Translations under genes and position numbers: made by a program
Assembly (NCBI GenBank): GCA_002344055.1
Contig: DDTH01000020.1
Span: 1 to 40,142, forward strand
Source: Sphingomonadales bacterium UBA2369
GTDB lineage: Bacteria; Pseudomonadota; Alphaproteobacteria; Sphingomonadales; Sphingomonadaceae
Direction of reading: 5' to 3'
DNA: 40,142 bases
Shown here: positions 34,135 to 40,142 of the stretch, piece after piece
How positions within the stretch are numbered: the stretch's first letter is position 1
Layout: the number at the start of each line of letters is the position of its first letter
Notes under the pieces: model-generated
Seen by the model: the letters and a program-made list of their open reading frames with translations, nothing else
Databases searched by the model: none
What the model was told of the DNA's origin: nothing

Positions 34135-37100
34135 TTAGCGGCCGCCCCGCTGCACGCAGCGGTCGGTGACCGTCGCGCTGCACCGCGGCAGCGGGCCAGT
34201 CGCGGCCGGGCTGGCCGGAGCCGCGGCGGCAGCCGGCGGCGCCGCCGGCGCGAGCCGCATGTCCTCGATCGGCATGTTCAGCGTCGCCAGCTGCGGCCGG
34301 ACCACCGAAGCATCGCCCACCACGACCCAGACGAAATCGTCCGGATCGAGCTTGCTGCGGATCGCCTGGTCGAGCTGCGTCGCGGTCATGCCGCGATAGC
34401 GATCGGCCAGCGTCTCCTGGTAATTGTCGGGACGCTGGTAGAGCGCATTGCTGCGCAGCGCGCCGAGCACCGCCGGCGAGGTTTCGAACGAGCCCGGCAA
34501 CGAGCCGGTGCTGCCCGCGATGATCCGGCGCAGTTCGGCATCGGTCACGCCGTTACGGCCGAGGAAGCCGCCGACCTGCTCCTGGATCGCCCGGATCGAG
34601 TCGGCGGTGCGGTTGGACTGCACCGGCGCCTGGATCACGTAGGCCAGCTGGTTTTCGACCATCTGCAGGCCGCCACGCGCACCATAGGACCAGCCCTTCG
34701 TCTCGCGCAGATCCATGTTGATCCGCGCCAGGAAGTCGCCGCCCAGCGCCTGGTTGGCGGTGTTGACCGCCAGCGTGTCATCGGTGCCGACCATGTCCAG
34801 CAATTGCGCACCCAGAATGATGCTCTGGGGCGATTGCGGCCGGTCGATCAGGATGATGCGGCCCGCACGGGTCGTCGCCCGGTTCGGGAATTGCTTCACC
34901 CCGCGCGGCTCGGCCGGCGCGCGCCAATTGCCGAAGCGCGTTTCGAGCTGACGGGTCAGGTCGGTCAGCGGGAGGTTGCCGACCGCATAGATGGTCGCAT
35001 TGTCCGGCCGGATCCAGCGCTGGTGGAAGCGGATCAGATCGTCCCGCGTCAGCCGCGCCACGACCGCCGGATCACCGGTGCCTGTGCCCGGCTTCCCATA
35101 GGGGTGGTTGGGACCATAAAGCACCGCCGGCAGCGCGCGGGCGGCAAGACCTTGCGGCTGGGTCAGCTCCGACGCGATCTGGGCCAGCTGCTGCTGACGC
35201 AGGCGATCGACTTCCGCCGGGGCGAAGGCCGGATTGCGGATGATGTCGGCGAGCAGGTCGAGCGACGGCCCCAGGTTCGGGGTCAAAGCGGTCAGCGACA
35301 CGGTAGTGCGGTCGAGGCTGGCGCCCGTCCCGATCCCCGCGCCGAGCCGCTCCTGCGCCTCGGCCAGCTGCACCGAATTCATGGTGCGCGTGCCTTCCTC
35401 GAGCAGGTTCAGGGTCAAAGCCTGCGTGCCAAGGGCATCGGCCGGATCGGCCGCGGCGCCCGCGTTGAACTCAACCGTCACGCGGGTCACCGGCACGGCC
35501 TGACGGCGCGCGTAGACGACCTGGATGCCGTTCGACAGGCGCGCGCGCTCCACGTCCGGGAAGTCGAGCGACGGCGGCGCGCCGATCGCCGGCATTTCGC
35601 GCGGCGGCGCGGTGCGCGCCTGCTTGGAGCCGTCTGCCTGCTTCTGGGCGATCACGCCACCCGTGCGGCGGCCGCCGGTACCCGGCGCCTCGATATAGGC
35701 GTCACGCTCGCCGGGCTCGACGCGCAGGGCGTAGACCGGGCGGCGCAGCCAGCGCTGCATCGCCGCGCGGACCTGCGCCGGGGTCACCCGCGACAAAGCT
35801 TCCAGCTGCTCGTGATAGAAAGCGGGGTTGTCGGTGTAGAGCATGCCCTCGGCCAGAGCGACGGCCTTGCCGCCGAACCCGCCGACCTGCTCCAGGCCCT
35901 GCACGCGGGCCGCAACCGCGCTCATCACCGCGCGGCGCACTTCGTCCGCAGTCGGGCCGCGATTGATATAATTGGTGATCAGCTGGTCCAGCCGGCGGCT
36001 GACCGCGTCGGCATTCTGGCCCGGCTTCACATCCACCTGGACCTCGAACATGCTGACCCGGTGGAAATCCTGCAGGCCGGCCGAGACGCGGACGGCGCTC
36101 TGCTCACCACGCACAAGCTCATTGTCGAGCCGCGAGCTGGCGAGGCCGCCGAGGATCGAACCGGCAATCTGCAGCGCCGGAATGTCGGCATGGGCGAGGC
36201 CCGGCACGACCCAGTCGCGATACAGACGCGTGGTGGCGACACGGTCGCGCATCGTCTGATCGACGCGGCGTGGCAGGGTCGGCACCGAAGCGGCGGCCGG
36301 GGTATTGACCGGACCGCGCGGGATCGCGCCGAACTGACGCTCGACCAGCGGCCGGGCCTCGGCGGCGTTGATGTCGCCGGCCAGCACCAGCACGGCATTG
36401 TTGGGGCCATAATTGTCGCGGAACCATTCGCGCACCGTATCCATCGTCGCGGCGCTCAGATCGGCCATCGAGCCGATGGTCGAGTGACGATAGGGGTGAC
36501 CTTCGGGGAACAAGGCCTCGAGCTGGGCATATTCGACCAGGCCGTAGGGCTGGTTGTCGCCCTGGCGCTTCTCATTCTGCACGACGCCGATCTGATTGGT
36601 CAGATTTTCCTGCGTCACCGCGCCGAGCAGATAGCCCATGCGGTCGCTCTCGAGGAAAAGCGCGCGCTCCAGCGCCGGCCGCGGCACGGTCTGGAAATAA
36701 TTGGTGCGGTCGAACCAGGTGGTGCCGTTCAGATCGGTCGCACCCATCTGGCGGGTATATTCGAAATATTCGCCCGGCGCGTTTTCCGAGCCGTTGAACA
36801 TCAGATGCTCGAACAGGTGCGCGAAGCCGGTACGGCCGGCCGGCTCGTCCTTGGAGCCGACATTATACCAGATGCTGACCGCGACGATCGGGGCCTTGCG
36901 ATCCTCGTGCACGACGACGCGCAGGCCGTTCGGCAGGGTGAAGGTCTCGTAGGGGATCTGGATCTGCTGCACGAGTTGCTGCGGCGTGACGGCGGCCTGA
37001 CCGGCGCCGGCCTGGACCGCGACCGTGGAGAGGACCGGCGCGGGGGCGGTCTCGGCGGATACGGCCGCTTCCGGAATGACGACCTCTCCGGTTTCGCCGT

Positions 37101-37173
37101 CATTGGCGAAAGCCGGCGACGCCGTGACAGTGAGGGCGGTGGTGAGCGCGAGCCGCAGCAGGGTGTTTCTCAT
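34135..37173 (-). CDS. M16 zinc peptidase, active and inactive halves fused
   Basis: This encodes 1012 residues with signal peptide (MRNTLLRLALTTALTVTASPAFA). Two M16 units lie in one chain. The first (about 75-530) has the inverted zinc motif HLFEHLMF (about 119-126) and the distal Glu in VVQNEKRQ. The second (about 560-950) lacks HxxEH (TLNLLEEGTRTM in its place), the usual inactive partner that forms the clam-shell with the active half. The C-terminus is a Pro/Ala-rich stretch followed by a Cys pair (RCSATVTDRC). It would degrade peptides in the periplasm. ATG 37173 has AAGGG 6 bases ahead, whereas the ATG at 37179 overlaps that site. Convergent with purK, divergent from the TPR gene. Confidence 0.92.
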   Translation of the reverse strand: MRNTLLRLALTTALTVTASPAFANDGETGEVVIPEAAVSAETAPAPVLSTVAVQAGAGQAAVTPQQLVQQIQIPYETFTLPNGLRVVVHEDRKAPIVAVSIWYNVGSKDEPAGRTGFAHLFEHLMFNGSENAPGEYFEYTRQMGATDLNGTTWFDRTNYFQTVPRPALERALFLESDRMGYLLGAVTQENLTNQIGVVQNEKRQGDNQPYGLVEYAQLEALFPEGHPYRHSTIGSMADLSAATMDTVREWFRDNYGPNNAVLVLAGDINAAEARPLVERQFGAIPRGPVNTPAAASVPTLPRRVDQTMRDRVATTRLYRDWVVPGLAHADIPALQIAGSILGGLASSRLDNELVRGEQSAVRVSAGLQDFHRVSMFEVQVDVKPGQNADAVSRRLDQLITNYINRGPTADEVRRAVMSAVAARVQGLEQVGGFGGKAVALAEGMLYTDNPAFYHEQLEALSRVTPAQVRAAMQRWLRRPVYALRVEPGERDAYIEAPGTGGRRTGGVIAQKQADGSKQARTAPPREMPAIGAPPSLDFPDVERARLSNGIQVVYARRQAVPVTRVTVEFNAGAAADPADALGTQALTLNLLEEGTRTMNSVQLAEAQERLGAGIGTGASLDRTTVSLTALTPNLGPSLDLLADIIRNPAFAPAEVDRLRQQQLAQIASELTQPQGLAARALPAVLYGPNHPYGKPGTGTGDPAVVARLTRDDLIRFHQRWIRPDNATIYAVGNLPLTDLTRQLETRFGNWRAPAEPRGVKQFPNRATTRAGRIILIDRPQSPQSIILGAQLLDMVGTDDTLAVNTANQALGGDFLARINMDLRETKGWSYGARGGLQMVENQLAYVIQAPVQSNRTADSIRAIQEQVGGFLGRNGVTDAELRRIIAGSTGSLPGSFETSPAVLGALRSNALYQRPDNYQETLADRYRGMTATQLDQAIRSKLDPDDFVWVVVGDASVVRPQLATLNMPIEDMRLAPAAPPAAAAAPASPAATGPLPRCSATVTDRCVQRGGR

Positions 37174-37329
37174 CGGCATCCCTTGTGGGTTGGCCCGCAT
37201 CGGACGAGCGGGCGATTCTGAACGGGGGCTTTCTAGAGTTGGTGACATACGCACGCAAGGCACCTCCCGGCGCATTGTTGCAGCCGCTCAACGCAAAAAT
37301 GCCCCGCCGGGTCCACACTCTCGCGCATG

Positions 37330-37357
37330 TTGTTGTGATGGACCGCTCGGGCTAGGT
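37330..37357 (+). promoter_or_regulatory. Promoter candidate of the TPR gene
   Basis: -35 TTGTTG (37330-37335), 16-base spacer, -10 CTAGGT (37352-37357). AGGGAGGGG at 37371-37379 is the ribosome site, 9 bases ahead of ATG 37389. Confidence 0.4.
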
Positions 37358-37388
37358 TTCGGGCCTGACACAGGGAGGGGTGAAGCCC

Positions 37389-39110
37389 ATGCGACTCGTA
37401 TTCGTGATGCTCGCTGCGGGTGGCGGAGCGATGCTGATGCCGCAGCCGCAAGGCGCCGCCGCGCCGCGTGCGCCCCTCACCACCGAACAGGTGCGCGAAC
37501 TGGGCAAACGGTCGCTTTGCAGCGGCGCGAAATCGGCCCAGGATGTGGCGATCGCGACACCTTCCGCCGCGGCCGCCGCCCGTCCGGTTCTGCTGCCGGG
37601 CTATGGCGAAGGCGGCTTCCCGATCAGCGGCGCGAATGCGCAGGCGCAGGCCTTCTTCGACAATGGCATGCAACTGGCCCACGCTTTTTCGCACGACGAG
37701 GCGGTCGCCGCGATGCGCGAAAGCGTCCGGCTCGATCCATCCTGCGCCATGTGTTTGTGGGGCGAGGCCTATGCTGCCGGACCCACGATCAATTATTCGA
37801 CCAACGCCGGAGATCTCGCGCGGTTGTCCGGCCTCGTGTCGCGGGCGCAACGGCTGGCGCGCAATGCACCGCCCAGCGAACGCGCGCTGATCGCGGCAAT
37901 GGCCGCCCGTTACCGCAATGGCGGCGGGGGCGGCGCGGGCGACCTGGCCTTCGCCCGCGCGATGGATGCGCTCGCCGAGGCAGAACCCGGCGACAATGCG
38001 GTGCAGACGATCGCCGCCGATGCCTGGATGATCTACGCCATCCATTCCGGGCAGGAGCAACATCATCTGCGCGCCAAGGCGCTGCTGGAGCGCGTGCTGG
38101 CCCGTCATCCGGACTATAGCCCGGCCATCCATTTCTACATCCATGTCACCGAGATGACCGGCGATGCCGGGCTGGCCGAACGCTTTGCCGACCGCCTGCC
38201 CGTGCTGGCGCCGGCGGCGAGCCACCTGGTGCACATGCCGTCGCACACTTATTACCGGATCGGCCGCTATCAGGACGCCGCCGATTTCAACAAGCAGGCG
38301 GTCGAGATCGGAATTGCCGACGCCGCGCGCATGGGCCTGCAGCCGCACGAAGTCTGGAACCTCGCCTATCACGGGCACAATGTGCATTTCGGCGTCGGCG
38401 GCGCCCTGATCTCCGGCGACGAGGAAACGGCCCTGTTGCTGGGCCGTCAGGTGCTGACTGCCATGGCAGGCTTCGGCGAAGGGGCGCCGCCCGTTTTCCT
38501 GCAGATGGTGACCGGCACGGCCCTGTTCGCCGAAGGCCGCTTCGGCGACCCTGCGGCGATGCTGGCGACCGAGGAGCCGCCCGAAGGCTGGACCTACATC
38601 CGCGCCTATTGGCGCTACGCCCGCGGCGAAGCAGCGGCGCGGACCGGCGATGCCGCCGCGGTGCGCGCCGAGCTGGCCGCCATGCCGGAACTGGTCGACG
38701 GTCCCGAGACGGGCACGGACGAGCGGACGGCAATCCGCATGGCGCAGATCGGGCGGCTGGTGCTGGAGGGCCGCGCTGCGACGCTGGAGAACCGGCCGAT
38801 GGCCGCGCTCGCCGCTTATTGGCGCGCCGCGCAGTTGCAGGAACGGCCAAGCTTCGGCGCGATGATGGATCCGCCCTGGTTCTGGTATCCGGTGCGCCGC
38901 GACGTCGCCGCTACCCTGCTGCGTATGAACCTTCATCGCGCGGCGGTGACGGAAGCGGACGCGGTCCTGCGCGACTGGCCGAGAGAGCCGATGACGCTGG
39001 CCACCCGCGCGGCAGCGCAGGAGGCGCTCGGCGCGACCGCCGCCGCAGGAGCCGATCGGCGGCTCGCGCGGATCGGCTGGCACGGCGACGCTGGCGCACT
39101 GCTGCGATAG
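37389..39110 (+). CDS. Exported TPR-repeat protein with conserved Cys/His motifs
   Basis: This encodes 573 residues. The N-terminus (MRLVFVMLAAGGGAMLMPQPQGAAA) looks like a signal peptide. TPR-like helices run through the chain (AQAQAFFDNGMQLAHAFSHDEAVAAMRESVRLDPSCAMCLWGEAYA; HPDYSPAIHFYIHVTEM; YRIGRYQDAADFNKQAVEIG). Distinct from plain TPR proteins are the CAMC pair (118/121) after DPS and a set of His: HFYIH (about 247-251), HLVHMPSHTYYRIG (about 278) and YHGHNVHF (about 327). I recognise this as a widespread uncharacterised family where these residues are conserved. They could bind a metal or cofactor (inference). ATG 37389 is preferred over GTG 37380, as the ribosome site ends at 37379. 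Function unknown. Confidence 0.82.
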   Translation: MRLVFVMLAAGGGAMLMPQPQGAAAPRAPLTTEQVRELGKRSLCSGAKSAQDVAIATPSAAAAARPVLLPGYGEGGFPISGANAQAQAFFDNGMQLAHAFSHDEAVAAMRESVRLDPSCAMCLWGEAYAAGPTINYSTNAGDLARLSGLVSRAQRLARNAPPSERALIAAMAARYRNGGGGGAGDLAFARAMDALAEAEPGDNAVQTIAADAWMIYAIHSGQEQHHLRAKALLERVLARHPDYSPAIHFYIHVTEMTGDAGLAERFADRLPVLAPAASHLVHMPSHTYYRIGRYQDAADFNKQAVEIGIADAARMGLQPHEVWNLAYHGHNVHFGVGGALISGDEETALLLGRQVLTAMAGFGEGAPPVFLQMVTGTALFAEGRFGDPAAMLATEEPPEGWTYIRAYWRYARGEAAARTGDAAAVRAELAAMPELVDGPETGTDERTAIRMAQIGRLVLEGRAATLENRPMAALAAYWRAAQLQERPSFGAMMDPPWFWYPVRRDVAATLLRMNLHRAAVTEADAVLRDWPREPMTLATRAAAQEALGATAAAGADRRLARIGWHGDAGALLR

Positions 39111-39121
39111 GGTCCGACCCC

Positions 39122-39149
39122 CTTGTGTTGCCAAACGGCAACACTAAAT
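39122..39149 (+). promoter_or_regulatory. Promoter-proximal inverted repeat ahead of clpB
   Basis: A perfect 8-bp inverted repeat GTGTTGCC-AAAC-GGCAACAC (39125-39144) lies 33 bases before the clpB start. CTTG (39122-39125) and CTAAAT (39144-39149) flank it at 18 bases, loosely like the CTTG-N17/18-CYTAT heat-shock (RpoH) promoter of Alphaproteobacteria. There is no T-run, so it is not a clear terminator of the TPR gene. Confidence 0.4.
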
Positions 39150-39177
39150 CCTGCCCGACACCAGATCAGGGGCTGAC

Positions 39178-40142
39178 ATGGATCTCGAGAAATTCACCGA
39201 GCGTGCGCGTGGTTTTCTGCAGGCGGCGCAAACTGTCGCGTTGCGGCTCAACCACCAGCGGATCGAGCCTGAGCATGTGCTGAAGGCGCTGATCGAGGAC
39301 GAGCAGGGTATGGCGTCCGGCCTCATTGCGCGGGCCGGCGGCGACGCGAAGGCGGTGAGCCGCGCGCTCGACGCGGAACTGGCCAAGATCCCGGCCGTGA
39401 CCGGCAGCGGCGCGGCCAGCGCTCCGGGCCTCAACGGCACCACCATCCGCGTGCTCGACCGCGCCCAGCAGATCGCCGATCAGGCGGGCGACAGCTTCGT
39501 CACGGTCGAGCGGCTGCTCCTCGCGCTTGCGATGGCGCAGGACAATGGTGCCGGCCGCGCGCTCGCCGCCGGGGCGGTGACGCCCGAGGGCCTGAACACG
39601 GCCATCAACGAATTGCGCGGCGGCCGCACCGCCGACACGGCCAGCGCCGAGGACCGCTATGACGCGCTGAAGAAATTCGCCCGCGATCTCACCGAGGCGG
39701 CGCGCGAGGGCAAGCTCGATCCCGTCATCGGCCGCGACGAGGAGATCCGCCGCACCGTCCAGATCCTCGCCCGCCGCACCAAGAACAATCCGGTGCTGAT
39801 CGGCGAGCCCGGCGTCGGCAAGACCGCGATCGCGGAAGGGCTGGCGCTGCGCATCGCCAATGGCGACGTGCCCGACAGCCTGAAGGATCGCCGCCTGATG
39901 TCGCTCGACATGGGCGCGCTCATTGCGGGCGCGAAGTTCCGCGGCGAATTCGAGGAGCGGCTGAAGGGCGTGCTCGACGAGGTGAAGGGCGCCGAAGGCG
40001 ACGTCATCCTGTTCATCGACGAGATGCACACGCTGATCGGCGCCGGGAAAGGCGAAGGCGCGATGGATGCGTCCAACCTGCTCAAGCCCGCTCTGGCGCG
40101 CGGCGAGTTGCATTGCATCGGCGCCACCACGCTCGACGAATA
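39178..40142 (+). CDS. clpB: ClpB disaggregase, N-terminal part (cut by window end)
   Basis: About 321 of the usual ~860 residues are visible; the frame is open at the window end. ClpB is an AAA+ hexamer that pulls proteins out of aggregates with DnaK. The N-domain (MDLEKFTERARGFLQAAQTVALRLNHQRIEPEHVLKALI, about 1-145) is followed by the first AAA+ module: Walker A GEPGVGKTAI (about 208), GAKFRGEFEERLK pore-side segment and Walker B ILFIDEMHTL. AGGGG lies 6-7 bases ahead of ATG 39178. Heat-shock control is expected; see the repeat upstream. Confidence 0.95.
   Translation, partial: MDLEKFTERARGFLQAAQTVALRLNHQRIEPEHVLKALIEDEQGMASGLIARAGGDAKAVSRALDAELAKIPAVTGSGAASAPGLNGTTIRVLDRAQQIADQAGDSFVTVERLLLALAMAQDNGAGRALAAGAVTPEGLNTAINELRGGRTADTASAEDRYDALKKFARDLTEAAREGKLDPVIGRDEEIRRTVQILARRTKNNPVLIGEPGVGKTAIAEGLALRIANGDVPDSLKDRRLMSLDMGALIAGAKFRGEFEERLKGVLDEVKGAEGDVILFIDEMHTLIGAGKGEGAMDASNLLKPALARGELHCIGATTLDE

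Noticed and set aside
34804..37221. 805-codon open frame on the plus strand across the M16 gene
   Set aside because: Antisense shadow of a well-supported peptidase; low-complexity Arg/Gly-rich product and no ribosome site.
37233..39134. 633-codon minus-strand frame across the TPR gene
   Set aside because: No motif, shadow of the TPR gene with third-position GC bias.

Overview
Most of this window (about 2.4 kb to the right end) reads as the chromosome of a GC-rich alphaproteobacterium of the order Sphingomonadales. The signs are the twin cold-shock-domain protein with a glycine-rich N-terminus, the two-piece MetH, the large NAD-dependent glutamate dehydrogenase, the alphaproteobacterial 41-residue L36, and the many short lipoproteins with LxxC boxes. 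Genes are packed tightly with ATGA-type overlaps. No phage, IS element, CRISPR array, tRNA or rRNA is visible, and no gene-free stretch exceeds about 260 bases.

The first ~2.3 kb looks different. A 5'-truncated hemW and the N-terminal part of a DUF1631 protein look gammaproteobacterial (Xanthomonadaceae/Lysobacteraceae type). The DUF1631 frame runs without a stop through a GGC/GGT (poly-glycine) tract into the sphingomonad cold-shock protein. Two unrelated genes are joined in the middle of a low-complexity repeat, which most simply means a chimeric contig; a real fusion is the less likely alternative. This is the most important anomaly in the window.

Layout after the junction: cold-shock protein and terminator; small exported protein; ATP-dependent DNA ligase (minus); membrane-anchored metallophosphoesterase; three small lipoproteins (minus); then a methionine-cycle operon made of an ArsR-methyltransferase regulator (SahR-like), metF, metH part 1 and metH part 2. 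The operon is preceded by a near-perfect 24-bp palindrome lying across its own -35/-10 elements and an apparently leaderless start. Next come a small exported protein, a divergent transglutaminase-like/beta-helix pair, a DsbD-family thiol reductase, a PAS_5 protein, the 1552-residue NAD-glutamate dehydrogenase, a HAD phosphatase and rpmJ (minus), and an Lrp/AsnC regulator.

The right part holds a fourth small Thr/Asn-rich lipoprotein, an operon of DUF4136 lipoprotein, cytosolic-carboxypeptidase-like M14 peptidase and gpmA, then queG (minus), an ABC-2 exporter pair (NatA/NatB type), a GGDEF protein (minus), purE-purK, a fused M16 peptidase (minus), a Cys/His-rich TPR protein, and the 5' part of clpB running off the window. 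Most genes are housekeeping. The less explained parts are the small lipoprotein family, the regulatory site of the methionine operon, the His-rich TPR protein, the M14 operon and an inverted repeat ahead of clpB.
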